From assembly GCF_965118895.1 (NCBI RefSeq), contig NZ_CBCPJJ010000008.1, positions 310,001-374,000 of the forward strand: a DNA stretch of 64,000 nt, given 5' to 3'. A program made the translations under genes and the position numbers. How positions within the stretch are numbered: position 1 is the stretch's first letter; every line of letters begins with the position of its first letter. Source of the stretch: Rahnella inusitata_A (GTDB lineage Bacteria; Pseudomonadota; Gammaproteobacteria; Enterobacterales; Enterobacteriaceae). Below are positions 44,343 through 52,481 of this stretch, piece by piece. The notes beneath the pieces were generated by a model. That model saw only the letters and a list, made by a program, of their open reading frames with translations, was not told where the DNA came from and made no database searches.

Positions 44343-45248
44343 ATGTCACCCTTCTCCCGTTTTTCGCAATATTTTACGGAAGTGGCCCGAACAGGAAGTT
44401 TGCGCAAAGCGGCCGAAGTGCTGCACGTCTCAGCTTCGGCTATCAACCGGCAGATTTTGCAGGCGGAACAGACGCTGGAAACACCGCTGTTTGAGCGTCT
44501 CCCCACCGGTCTGAAACTGACCTCGGCGGGTGAAATCTTGTTCGATGACATTCGTCGCTGGCGAAAAGAATTTTCACGCACCCGTGAAAGATTCGATGAG
44601 ATCCAGGGATTACGTCGCGGACACGTCACCATCTCGATGATTGCCGCGCTCAGCGAAGGCATGGTGGCGGAGCTGATTGCCGAAGTGGGTAAAGAACATC
44701 CCTATCTCACCTTTGATATCCGCATCGAAGACAGCCGCAATATCAGCGAGCAGGTCAGTTCGGCAGAAGTGGATTTCGGTCTGCTGCTCGATCCGGTCGA
44801 GCATACCGGGCTGGAAGTGCGCGCCTTCGCAGAATTGCCGATTGGCATCGCCATGCCGGTCGGGCACGAGTTGTCGCGGCAGGTATCGTTGTCGTTCAGT
44901 GATATCGCGGCTTACCGGCAGATCATTCCGTCGGAACCGCTGATGGTCAACGCCCGTGCCAAACTGCTGTATAACCGCTATCAGCTGCTGGAAACGCCGT
45001 CGATTGTCTGCAATGACGTACGAATGATGCGTGAACTGATCCGTAAAGGCGCCGGTGTCGGTGTACTGAGTTTGCTGGATGTCTTACCCGATTTACAAGA
45101 AAACCGGCTGGCGTTTGTCCCCTTGCAGGGCCGCACGGCGAAACCGCTGACGCTGGCGTTGTGCGTCGCCCCGCGCCGTCAGCTTTCACGCGCAGCGCAG
45201 ATAGTCATTCAGAAAGTGATCGTGATGATGGAACGTTTATCGCAGTAG
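44343..45248 (+). CDS. LysR-family transcriptional regulator
   Basis: A 301-residue LysR protein: winged helix-turn-helix at about 5-65 ('GSLRKAAEVLHVSASAINRQILQAEQTL' in parts), linker helix, and a periplasmic-binding-protein-like effector domain (about 95-290; 'GHVTISMIAALSEGMVAELI'). Divergent from the purine permease, its probable target. The next gene, ynfA, converges 25 bp away. Effector unknown. Confidence 0.88.
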   Translation: MSPFSRFSQYFTEVARTGSLRKAAEVLHVSASAINRQILQAEQTLETPLFERLPTGLKLTSAGEILFDDIRRWRKEFSRTRERFDEIQGLRRGHVTISMIAALSEGMVAELIAEVGKEHPYLTFDIRIEDSRNISEQVSSAEVDFGLLLDPVEHTGLEVRAFAELPIGIAMPVGHELSRQVSLSFSDIAAYRQIIPSEPLMVNARAKLLYNRYQLLETPSIVCNDVRMMRELIRKGAGVGVLSLLDVLPDLQENRLAFVPLQGRTAKPLTLALCVAPRRQLSRAAQIVIQKVIVMMERLSQ

Positions 45249-45273
45249 TTTATCGCATTAAGAGTTTATCGCA

Positions 45274-45600
45274 TTAAGCGGCTTTCCAGCCCGAAACGAT
45301 GATAAGCATTCCGACCAGTGCGACGCAGGCACCGAGCCAGTCAGTAGTGCTGAGTTTCACGCCGTCGACAAAACGCAGCCACAGCATGGCGGTCATCACA
45401 TACACCCCGCCGTAAGCCGCATACACCCGCCCGCTGGCCGCGGGATGCAGCGTCAGCAGCCAGACGAACGCCGCCAGACTCAGCGCCGCAGGCAACAGCA
45501 GCAGTGCGCTGCCCCCTTTGCGCAGCCAGAGATAAGGCAGAAAGCAGCCGATGATTTCCGCCAGCGCCGTCGCAAAGAACAGTAAAGACGTTTTGAGCAT
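45274..45600 (-). CDS. ynfA: YnfA-family (UPF0060) membrane protein
   Basis: A 108-residue protein with four membrane helices, as in E. coli YnfA (108 residues). The sequence 'LLFFATALAEIIGCFLPYLWL' and 'TLHPAASGRVYAAYGGVYVMTAMLWLR' (in parts) match the family. YnfA proteins act as small multidrug-resistance-type exporters, reported in Shigella. The ATG at 45600 gives the E. coli length; a second ATG lies two codons upstream. Confidence 0.93.
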   Translation of the reverse strand: MLKTSLLFFATALAEIIGCFLPYLWLRKGGSALLLLPAALSLAAFVWLLTLHPAASGRVYAAYGGVYVMTAMLWLRFVDGVKLSTTDWLGACVALVGMLIIVSGWKAA

Positions 45601-45733
45601 GATCATTTTCAGGTTTAGAGTCCGAAGTTCAATAAGAAATCAACCAGTTTCCTGTCAGAGGATGACGTGAATTGGCGGGATGTTATACTTGCTATATTCG
45701 CCTGAGCGATGTGTAAACTATAAGGATGAGCTA

Positions 45734-46102
45734 ATGAATACAACGTTTATGTCCCGACTGACCCGCAGCGTATTGCCGGTCGCCCTGCTGGTCATGACAG
45801 CAGCCTGGCAAGCGCCTGCACTGGCCGCCACCAACTGCGCGGGCGGGACCTGTGTTTTTGGCGGTAGCGGCAATGATGCCATGAGCAACGAAGAAGCACG
45901 CCAGAGCAAAGAACAGTGGAATGAAACCCAGCGCCTGCGCGCGTTAAAAAATCAGCGTGCAGAGAAAGATTATTCCAAATATGACAACTCGGTTGATTTG
46001 CGTGATAAATGCAACGCCAGCCAGAACGTCAATGCCTATTGGGAAGAAAACACTGAGCGCTGCCTCGACCGCCGTACAGGCCGTCAGTTACTCGCGCCGT
46101 AA
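45734..46102 (+). CDS. ynfB: YnfB-family (DUF1283) secreted protein
   Basis: A 122-residue protein with a signal peptide (about 1-31, ending 'APALAA') and the DUF1283 core: 'EQWNETQRLRALKNQRAEKDYSKYD', 'DLRDKCNASQNVNAYWEENTERCLDRRTGRQ' in parts. Function unknown. The ATG at 45734 follows AAGGATGAG; an open frame runs 18 codons further up without a ribosome site. Pairs with ynfA and ynfD as in E. coli, where ynfC also lies between. Confidence 0.9.
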   Translation: MNTTFMSRLTRSVLPVALLVMTAAWQAPALAATNCAGGTCVFGGSGNDAMSNEEARQSKEQWNETQRLRALKNQRAEKDYSKYDNSVDLRDKCNASQNVNAYWEENTERCLDRRTGRQLLAP

Positions 46103-46148
46103 TCTGCTAAACTCATTAATACTGTAATTTTCATAAAAGGAATGAATG

Positions 46149-46442
46149 ATGAAAAAGACACTATTAGCCGGACTTGCCGTTGTGATGCTGGCTCCGCTCG
46201 TCGCACAGGCTTCCTGTGATACGGTGAAAGCGGATATCACCCAGAAAATCGTCGCTAACGGTTTACCGGAGTCAGGTTTCAAACTCGACATCGTGCCAAA
46301 CGATCAGGCCGATCAGGCCGGTGGACAAGTCGTCGGGCATTGCGGGAATGATAGCCAGAAGATCATCTATACGAAGACCGCTGGCGCAGGGGATGAGAGC
46401 AATTCGAATCCTAAAACCGGGACGAGTCAGGACAGTAATTAA
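46149..46442 (+). CDS. ynfD: DUF1161 periplasmic protein (YnfD-like)
   Basis: A 97-residue protein with a signal peptide ('LLAGLAVVMLAPLVAQA') and the short DUF1161 core: 'CDTVKADITQKIVANGLPESGFKLDIVPNDQ' in parts, and a conserved second Cys in 'VVGHCGNDSQKIIYTK'. Two cysteines suggest a disulfide. The tail (SNSNPKTGTSQDSN) is polar and variable. The ATG at 46149 suits the AAGG ribosome site better than that at 46146. Function unknown. Copy A of the dispersed repeat starts right after it. Confidence 0.85.
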   Translation: MKKTLLAGLAVVMLAPLVAQASCDTVKADITQKIVANGLPESGFKLDIVPNDQADQAGGQVVGHCGNDSQKIIYTKTAGAGDESNSNPKTGTSQDSN

Positions 46443-46444
46443 TT

Positions 46445-47095
46445 GTGCAGATGCCGCTGCACTGGCGGCTTAAATCTGAACGAGAGTGTTTAAATCTGAC
46501 CGAGAATATTTATATCTGACCGAGAATATTTCGGTTTCTCACGTGCAGTGATCACTTACCTCACCCCGCCGAAACCGCCAAAGAGGGAGGAAAGCGCCTC
46601 CCTCTTTGATCTCCCACGCTTTTCCAAACACGCGCTATCGCGAAAACGATGGACATGTTCTGTGACTCCCACGTGTGGCGCAAAACCCTGCCGCTGCGCG
46701 GTGCCTTCTCTCGGTCCTGAAGCCTATGGTCTTCAGGCCGCTCCGTTCAGCAGGATTTTTTTATCGCGCCATCCCACCATTTTAAGTTTTCAGTTGGTGG
46801 TTTTCTTTTCCTTTTCTGAGCCGGTCAAGTTGTGACCTAAAAAGCTGTGGCCGCGTTCAAAAATCACGCCGGAGGAAGAGGTGGAAAACCGCGCGGCTTT
46901 TTGCGCGGGTTGTAACCCGACCGGAGGGCACCGCGCAGCGGCGGGATTTTGCGGCAATAACGCAACTATCTGAAACAGAGCCCGTCTGCATGGCACGTGT
47001 TTTAAAGAGCCTGGGATTCTTAAGGGCGGCGGCGATAAGCCGCCCTTAAGGCCAGTGTGGGTGGCAACCCACGACCTTGATCTTGACTGTGAATT
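46445..47095 (+). repeat. Dispersed structured repeat, copy A
   Basis: A non-coding element of about 650 bp between the convergent ynfD and malI, with long near-identical blocks shared with copies at 54691 and 63596. From the left: a hairpin GCCGC/GCGGC (46453-46469); three 20-bp tandem units (46471-46530); an 11-bp hairpin (46580-46590 with 46597-46607); a hairpin CCTGAAG/CTTCAGG (46716-46737); the block GTGGCCGCGTTCAAAAATCA; a CCGCGC/GCGCGG hairpin; CGGGTTGTAACCCG; and a 12-bp hairpin (47019-47030 with 47039-47050). No conserved reading frame is visible. Confidence 0.88.
46471..46530 (+). repeat. Three 20-bp tandem repeats in copy A
   Basis: Units start at 46471, 46491 and 46511: TAAATCTGAACGAGAGTGTT, TAAATCTGACCGAGAATATT, TATATCTGACCGAGAATATT. 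They have no spacers, so this is not a CRISPR array. Copy C has two 21-bp units of related sequence at the same place. Confidence 0.85.
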
Positions 47096-47131
47096 TAAAA
47101 CAATCCCACTCATTCCCCCGCCTGGCACCTA

Positions 47132-48163
47132 CTAAGCCGATTCCCTCTCCACCAACCCCGGTGCCACAATAATATTTTGCGCTTCCAGATTCTGTCCGCC
47201 GATCCTCATCAATAACCGCCGGGCAGCGGCATAGCCAATTTCCCTCGCCGAGTTAGCGATCGAGGTTAGCGGCGGTTCGGTCAGGGCGGATTCCGGGGCA
47301 TCTTCCATGCCAATTAGCGCGACTTTTTGCTGGAAGAAGTTGTCTACCGCACCGCCGCCGACCTGCGTGCCGGTGCGCATGACGCCGAAATAGGCCCCCA
47401 TCGCGACGGAGGCTTTATGGCACACGATGGCGCTGATTTTCGGGTAATGCGATAACAACGCTTCTGCCGCATCGGCGGCACATTTCTGCGGGTAATCACA
47501 TTCGATAATCCATTCGCTGCGAAACGGCAGGCCGTATTGCAAAAGCGTGGCGCAGAACCCGCCTAGACGTTCGGCACGGGTGAGTGAATTGCTCAGACCA
47601 CCGAGGTAGGCTATCTGCTTATGGCCGCGTTTGATCAGATATTCCGTGGCCATTTTTGCGGCCAGCATGTTGTCCGGGCGCACGACGTCAACGCCTTCAA
47701 TACCGCCCGAGCGCGCCGCACAAATCAGCGGGACGCCCTGCTCTTCGGCTTTTTCCTTCAGTCCGGCAATCGAATTCACACCGCCTGCGATAACAATCCC
47801 GTCAACACCGTGCGTCAGCAACGTGTCAAAACAGCGTTCCAGGCCTTTGCCTGTCGGGCCGCTTTGCAGCAGGAACAACACTTTGCCCTGTGCTTCAAAC
47901 ATCTCGCTCAGACCGGCGGTCATTTCGGCATAAAAGGGTTCGCAGATATCGCGGACAATCAGCCCGACCACGCCGGATTCGCCACCGCGCAGCGTACTCG
48001 CCTGACGGTTTCGTACAAAACCTAACTCATCCACGGCACGGTTTACCCGCTCAGACGTGGTTTGTGAGATACGGCCTTTGCCGCTCAGCACCAGGGACAC
48101 CGTGGTGACGGAAACCCCCGCGTGCTGCGCAACGTCAATAATCGTTATTTTTTTATGGCTCAT
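47132..48163 (-). CDS. malI: Maltose regulon repressor MalI
   Basis: A 343-residue LacI-family repressor: N-terminal helix-turn-helix ('ITIIDVAQHAGVSVTTVSLVLSGKGRIS' in parts) and a sugar-binding core ('GLIVRDICEPFYAEMTAGLSEM'). It matches E. coli MalI, which represses malX-malY and itself and is relieved by an unknown inducer. Divergent from malX; operators of the MalI type lie between (48275-48291 and 48354-48369). Its 3' end faces copy A of the repeat. Confidence 0.94.
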   Translation of the reverse strand: MSHKKITIIDVAQHAGVSVTTVSLVLSGKGRISQTTSERVNRAVDELGFVRNRQASTLRGGESGVVGLIVRDICEPFYAEMTAGLSEMFEAQGKVLFLLQSGPTGKGLERCFDTLLTHGVDGIVIAGGVNSIAGLKEKAEEQGVPLICAARSGGIEGVDVVRPDNMLAAKMATEYLIKRGHKQIAYLGGLSNSLTRAERLGGFCATLLQYGLPFRSEWIIECDYPQKCAADAAEALLSHYPKISAIVCHKASVAMGAYFGVMRTGTQVGGGAVDNFFQQKVALIGMEDAPESALTEPPLTSIANSAREIGYAAARRLLMRIGGQNLEAQNIIVAPGLVERESA

Positions 48164-48274
48164 CCGACGTTTTCGTTCATTTCAAACTCCGTTTAACGGG
48201 TTGCTTCCCGCCCGCTTTATTCCAGACTGCAAATAATTAGCGTGGTCAAATAGTTATACCGAATTTGGGTATTT

Positions 48275-48291
48275 TAGTAAAACGTTAAACC
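48275..48291. promoter_or_regulatory. MalI operator candidate, malI side
   Basis: TAGTAAAACGTTAAACC shares the AAAACGTT core with the E. coli MalI operator GATAAAACGTTTTATC. It is 112 bp before the malI start, matching the second MalI site of E. coli, which controls malI itself. The right half is imperfect. Confidence 0.6.
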
Positions 48292-48326
48292 AGATTAAAA
48301 CCCCTTCAGACGGGTGATGTTCAAAT

Positions 48327-48348
48327 ATTGTGATATGTGGCACGTATT
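48327..48348. promoter_or_regulatory. CRP site candidate for malX
   Basis: TGTGATATGTGGCACG has a perfect left half TGTGA and a partial right half (GCACG for TCACA) at the correct six-base spacing. It stands before the MalI operator, and the E. coli malX promoter is CRP-dependent. Confidence 0.5.
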
Positions 48349-48353
48349 AATTA

Positions 48354-48369
48354 GGTAAAACGTTTTATC
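48354..48369. promoter_or_regulatory. MalI operator candidate, malX side
   Basis: GGTAAAACGTTTTATC differs from the E. coli operator GATAAAACGTTTTATC at one base. It lies 50 bp before the malX start, where repressor would cover the promoter. Confidence 0.82.
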
Positions 48370-48418
48370 TTAGCCGCCGTCAACACACAGCCAACACCAA
48401 AAATTTCGGGGAGCAGTT

Positions 48419-50032
48419 ATGCCTGCCAATAAAAAACAAAAAGTCACACTTTGGGAATTCTTCCAAAGCCTGGGTAAAACCTTCATGCTGCCAGTCGCCC
48501 TGTTGTCGTTTTGCGGCATCATGCTGGGTATCGGCAGCTCGTTAAGCAGCCACGATGTCATCACGCTGTTGCCTGTATTGGGCAATCCTGTCCTCCAGCT
48601 GATTTTCGTCTGGATGAGCAAAGTCGGTTCGTTCGCGTTCAGTTTCCTGCCGGTAATGTTCGCCATCGCCATCCCGCTGGGTATGGCGCGTGAAAATAAA
48701 GGCGTCGCGGCGTTTTCCGGCTTTGTCGGTTTCGCGGTGCTGAATCTGGCGATTAACTTCTATCTGACCGCCAACGGTACGCTGCCGACGGTGGATCCGC
48801 TGGTACTCAAAGCCAACAACATTCAGATGATCCTCGGCATTCAGTCCATCGACACCGGGATTCTGGGCGCAGTGATCGTTGGTATCATCGTCTACATCCT
48901 GCATGAACGCTACAACACTATCCGCCTGCCGGATGCGCTGGCGTTCTTCGGCGGTACCCGCTTTGTGCCGATCGTGACGACCGTGGTGCTCGGCTTAGTC
49001 GGCTTGCTGATCCCACTGATCTGGCCGTTCTTTGCGGCAGGCATCAACGGTCTGGGCCGTCTGATTCAGGGGGCGGGCGTCTTCGGGCCGATGATTTTCG
49101 GTTCCGGTGAACGTCTGCTGCTGCCTTTCGGCCTGCATCACATTCTGGTGGCGCTGATTCGGTTCACTGAAGCCGGCGGAACGATGGATGTCTGTGGCCG
49201 CGAAGTGAGCGGTGCGCTGACCATCTTCCAGGCGCAGCTCTCCTGCCCGACCACCCACGGTTTCTCTGAAAGTGCCACGCAGTTCTTGTCTCAGGGTAAA
49301 ATGCCCGCCTTCCTCGGCGGCCTGCCGGGCGCGGCTCTGGCGATGTACCACTGTGCGAAACCTGAAAACCGTCATAAAATTAAAGGCCTGCTGATTTCCG
49401 GCGTCGTGGCGTGCGTCGTCGGCGGAACCACAGAACCTATCGAGTTCCTGTTCCTGTTCGTCGCACCGGTTCTGTACGTGATCCATGCAATCCTGACCGG
49501 TCTGGGCTTCACCATTATGTCGGTACTTGGCGTCACCATCGGTAATACCGACGGTAACATCATCGATTTCGTGGTATTCGGGATCCTGCACGGCACGGCG
49601 ACCAAATGGTATCTGGTCCCGGTTGTCGCGGCGATTTGGTTCGTGGCGTATTACGCAATCTTCCGCTTCTCCATTATGCGCTTTAACATCAAAACGCCAG
49701 GACGTGAATCTGACACGATGCCTGACACCGCGCCGGTGCCTTCTTCCAGCAAATCCGGTTACAACGTACCCGTCATTCTGAGCGCGCTGGGCGGCGCCGG
49801 AAATATCGTTTCTCTGGATAACTGTATCACCCGTCTGCGTCTGTCCGTGGCAGATATGTCGCTGGTCGATGACGCCACCCTGAAAGCTAACCGTGCGATT
49901 GGCGTGGTTCATCTCAACGACCACAATCTGCAGGTAGTGATCGGGCCGCAGGTACAATCGGTGAAAGATGAGCTGGATTACCTGATCCGTGAAGCGGCCA
50001 GCCAGGCCGCGCCGGAGCCAGTGACGGCGTAA
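48419..50032 (+). CDS. malX: PTS maltose/glucose-type EIICB component MalX
   Basis: A 537-residue PTS enzyme II (E. coli 530) of the glucose family. The EIIC domain spans residues 1-430 with about ten helices ('GLHHILVALIRFTEAGG', 'GGTTEPIEFLFLFVAP'), and the EIIB domain at the end has the phosphorylated cysteine in 'LDNCITRLRLSV'. MalX of E. coli takes up maltose and glucose when expressed, though its natural substrate is unknown. Enzyme IIA must come from another gene. A terminator-like stem separates it from malY. Confidence 0.95.
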   Translation: MPANKKQKVTLWEFFQSLGKTFMLPVALLSFCGIMLGIGSSLSSHDVITLLPVLGNPVLQLIFVWMSKVGSFAFSFLPVMFAIAIPLGMARENKGVAAFSGFVGFAVLNLAINFYLTANGTLPTVDPLVLKANNIQMILGIQSIDTGILGAVIVGIIVYILHERYNTIRLPDALAFFGGTRFVPIVTTVVLGLVGLLIPLIWPFFAAGINGLGRLIQGAGVFGPMIFGSGERLLLPFGLHHILVALIRFTEAGGTMDVCGREVSGALTIFQAQLSCPTTHGFSESATQFLSQGKMPAFLGGLPGAALAMYHCAKPENRHKIKGLLISGVVACVVGGTTEPIEFLFLFVAPVLYVIHAILTGLGFTIMSVLGVTIGNTDGNIIDFVVFGILHGTATKWYLVPVVAAIWFVAYYAIFRFSIMRFNIKTPGRESDTMPDTAPVPSSSKSGYNVPVILSALGGAGNIVSLDNCITRLRLSVADMSLVDDATLKANRAIGVVHLNDHNLQVVIGPQVQSVKDELDYLIREAASQAAPEPVTA

Positions 50033-50045
50033 AACTGAACACACA

Positions 50046-50068
50046 GGGCGACATCGTGTCGCCCTTTT
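50046..50068 (+). terminator. Terminator-like stem between malX and malY
   Basis: Perfect 8-bp stem GGGCGACA and TGTCGCCC, loop TCG, then TTTTC. It lies between two genes that should share one transcript, so it probably attenuates malY expression relative to malX. Confidence 0.75.
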
Positions 50069-50092
50069 CTGCTTTCTTCAGGGAGTGAAAAA

Positions 50093-51277
50093 ATGACCTC
50101 AGCTTCTTTTGATTTCTCCACCGTCGTTGACCGCCACGGCAGCTGGTGTACGCAGTGGGATTACGTCGCCGACCGTTTTGGCAGTGCCGACCTGCTGCCA
50201 TTTACCATTTCCGATATGGATTTTGCCGCTGCGCCGTGCATCCTCGACGCGCTGCAAAAGCGTCTGCAACACGGCGTGCTCGGCTACAGCCGCTGGCATC
50301 ATGATGATTTTCTCGGCGCTATCGCCCACTGGTATCAGCAGCGTTTTGGCAGCAAGATTGACCGTGACATGGTGGTTTACGGCCCTTCGGTGATTTACAT
50401 GGTGGCGCAATTGATCCGCCAGTGGAGCCAGCCGGGTGAGGGCGTGGTGACGTTTACCCCCGCGTACGACGCTTTTTTCAACGTGGTTGAAGGCAATCAG
50501 CGGCAGATGCTTAACTGCCCGCTGATTAAAAATGGCAACGACTGGGCGCTGGATGCAAAACAGCTGGAAAGCCTGCTGGCACAGCCCGCCTGCTCCCTGC
50601 TGCTGATGTGCAGCCCGCACAACCCGACCGGCAAAGTCTGGACGCGTGAGGAACTGACACTGATCGCCCAACTGTGCGAACGCCATAATGTGCGGGTGAT
50701 AAGCGATGAAATCCACATGGATATGGTCTGGGGTGATAACCATCATACGCCGTGGAATGAGGTGGCGCGTGGCGAATGGGCGCTTCTGACTTCCGGTTCG
50801 AAGAGTTTCAATATTCCAGCACTGACCGGCGCTTACGGGTTGATCAGCCATAAAACACAGCGCGATGCGTATCTGCATCAGCTCAAAGCCTGTGATGGCT
50901 TATCTTCTCCGGCGGTGCTGGCTGTCCATGCCCATGTGGCGGCCTATCAGGCGGGCGAGCCGTGGCTGGACGCATTGCGTGATTATTTGCAGGGCAATCT
51001 GCGTTACGTCGCCGAACAGCTGAACGCCGCTTTCCCGCCTCTGAACTGGCAGCCGCCACAATCGACCTATCTGGCGTGGATCGATCTGCGCCCGTTGGGC
51101 ATTGACGATAAACGGCTACAAAAAGAGCTGATCGAGCATCAAAAAGTGGCGATCATGCCGGGTTATACCTACGGCGCCGAAGGTGAAGGCTTCCTGCGGC
51201 TTAACGTGGGTTGCCCGCGCTCGAAAGTTGAAGCGGGTGTAGCGAAATTAATCAGCGGCATCAGGGCTTTACTCTAA
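50093..51277 (+). CDS. malY: MalY, cystathionine beta-lyase-like PLP enzyme
   Basis: A 394-residue fold type I PLP protein (E. coli 390) that has cystathionine beta-lyase activity and also inhibits the maltose activator MalT. The PLP lysine is in 'LTSGSKSFNIPAL', with 'SPHNPTGKVWTREEL' and 'ISDEIHMDMVW' contributing to cofactor binding. It starts 60 bp after malX, with AGGGAG ahead of the ATG. A REP-like palindrome and then add follow. Confidence 0.94.
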   Translation: MTSASFDFSTVVDRHGSWCTQWDYVADRFGSADLLPFTISDMDFAAAPCILDALQKRLQHGVLGYSRWHHDDFLGAIAHWYQQRFGSKIDRDMVVYGPSVIYMVAQLIRQWSQPGEGVVTFTPAYDAFFNVVEGNQRQMLNCPLIKNGNDWALDAKQLESLLAQPACSLLLMCSPHNPTGKVWTREELTLIAQLCERHNVRVISDEIHMDMVWGDNHHTPWNEVARGEWALLTSGSKSFNIPALTGAYGLISHKTQRDAYLHQLKACDGLSSPAVLAVHAHVAAYQAGEPWLDALRDYLQGNLRYVAEQLNAAFPPLNWQPPQSTYLAWIDLRPLGIDDKRLQKELIEHQKVAIMPGYTYGAEGEGFLRLNVGCPRSKVEAGVAKLISGIRALL

Positions 51278-51301
51278 GCTATGCCCCCTGATATTTCTTT
51301 A

Positions 51302-51340
51302 ATCCCCCACCCCAACCCTCCCCTTCGCAGGGGAGGGAGC
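51302..51340. repeat. Short GC-rich palindrome (REP-like)
   Basis: CCCTCCCC (51316-51323) and GGGGAGGG (51330-51337) with loop TTCGCA, preceded by CCCCCACCCCAA. The sequence is of a kind repeated between genes in many enterobacteria. It has no T run, so it is not a standard terminator. I saw one copy in this window. Confidence 0.6.
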
Positions 51341-51418
51341 AAATTCAAAACCATTCTTGTTGCGCAACTAAATACAGTTATAATACCCCGCACATTTCTA
51401 TAATAATGAGTGCACACC

Positions 51419-52417
51419 ATGATCGATACCCGCCTTCCCCTGACTGATATCCACCGCCACCTTGATGGCAACATTCGCGCTCAAACCATTCTCGATTTAG
51501 GCCGTCAGTTCAATCTGACCTTGCCTGCCAATGAAATTGAAGCCCTGCGTCCGCACGTTCAGGTCATGCACGCTGAACCGGATCTGGTGAGCTTCCTGCA
51601 AAAACTGGACTGGGGCGTGAAAGTACTCGGCGATATCGATGCCTGCCGTCGCGTGGCGAAAGAAAACGTCGAAGATGCTGCGAAAGCCGGTCTGCACTAC
51701 ACCGAGCTGCGTTTTTCACCCTATTACATGGCGATGAACCACAAATTGCCGGTGGCAGGCGTGGTAGAAGCGGTGATTGAAGGGATCCGCGAAGGCCAGA
51801 AAAATCACGATATCGACGTGCGTCTGATCGGCATTCTGAGCCGTACTTTTGGCGAAGACGCCTGTGTGCAGGAGCTGGAAGGTTTACTGGCGCACCGCGA
51901 CGGCATTACCGCGCTGGATCTGGCCGGTGACGAACTGGGTTTCCCCGGCAGCCTGTTCCTTAGCCACTTCAACCGTGCGCGCGACGCCGGCTGGCGTATC
52001 ACCGTTCACGCCGGTGAAGCGGCAGGCCCGGAAAGCATCTGGCAGGCCATTCGTGAGCTGGGCGCAGAGCGTATCGGCCACGGCGTGAAAGCCGCGCAGG
52101 ATCCGCAACTGATGGATTTCCTGGCGAAGCACCAGATTGGTATCGAATCCTGCCTGACCTCTAACATTCAGACCAGCACGGTCGCCTCTTTCGAACAGCA
52201 TCCGCTGGCTGTCTTCTTGCGCCACGGCGTTCTGGCCTCGATTAATACCGATGACCCTGCTGTTCAGGGCATTGAGATCGCCAACGAATACAACATCGCT
52301 GCACCCGCCGCTGGCCTGACTCAAAACGAAATCCGTAAAGCGCAGGAAAATGGCCTGACCATGGCCTTCCTGACTGAAGCCGAAAAACAGGCGATCCGCG
52401 ACAAAGTGTCCGCGTAA
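51419..52417 (+). CDS. add: Adenosine deaminase
   Basis: A 332-residue zinc enzyme (E. coli 333) that deaminates adenosine and deoxyadenosine to inosine forms. Ligands and catalytic residues: His in 'DIHRHLDGN', His in 'TVHAGEAAG', 'ERIGHGVKA' and Asp in 'NTDDPAVQG'. The start ATG at 51419 (MIDTRLPLTDIHRH) matches E. coli. It belongs to the window's purine salvage set and keeps the malY-add synteny of E. coli. Confidence 0.97.
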   Translation: MIDTRLPLTDIHRHLDGNIRAQTILDLGRQFNLTLPANEIEALRPHVQVMHAEPDLVSFLQKLDWGVKVLGDIDACRRVAKENVEDAAKAGLHYTELRFSPYYMAMNHKLPVAGVVEAVIEGIREGQKNHDIDVRLIGILSRTFGEDACVQELEGLLAHRDGITALDLAGDELGFPGSLFLSHFNRARDAGWRITVHAGEAAGPESIWQAIRELGAERIGHGVKAAQDPQLMDFLAKHQIGIESCLTSNIQTSTVASFEQHPLAVFLRHGVLASINTDDPAVQGIEIANEYNIAAPAAGLTQNEIRKAQENGLTMAFLTEAEKQAIRDKVSA

Positions 52418-52433
52418 CGGTTTGTGACGTAAT

Positions 52434-52464
52434 AAAAAAGGGCGAGAATCATTCTCGCCCTTTT
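52434..52464. terminator. Bidirectional terminator, add and yfeH-like
   Basis: Stem GGGCGAGA with TCTCGCCC (up to 10 bp) flanked by six A on the left and TTTT on the right, so it works for both convergent genes. Confidence 0.92.
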
Positions 52465-52481
52465 CTTTTCCTGACAGCAGG

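Noticed and set aside
46471..46530. CRISPR array
   Set aside because: The three 20-bp units are directly joined without unique spacers, and no cas gene is nearby.
46548..46835. Open frames within repeat copies A and C that begin alike (MPKPPKREESASLFDLPRF-type)
   Set aside because: They overlap the 11-bp hairpin, diverge at indels and are missing in copy B; better explained as non-coding repeat.
49757..49770. Ter-like sequence on the minus strand (GGTACGTTGTAACC) in malX
   Set aside because: Differs from the Ter core at important positions (C for T in ATGTTG and no TAA end) and lies in conserved coding sequence; probably chance.
48995..50044. 349-codon open frame antisense to malX
   Set aside because: Shadow frame; composition is typical of an antisense reading, and malX is conserved.
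51302..51340. Terminator between malY and add
   Set aside because: The stem is strong, but no T run follows on either strand; listed as a REP-like palindrome instead.
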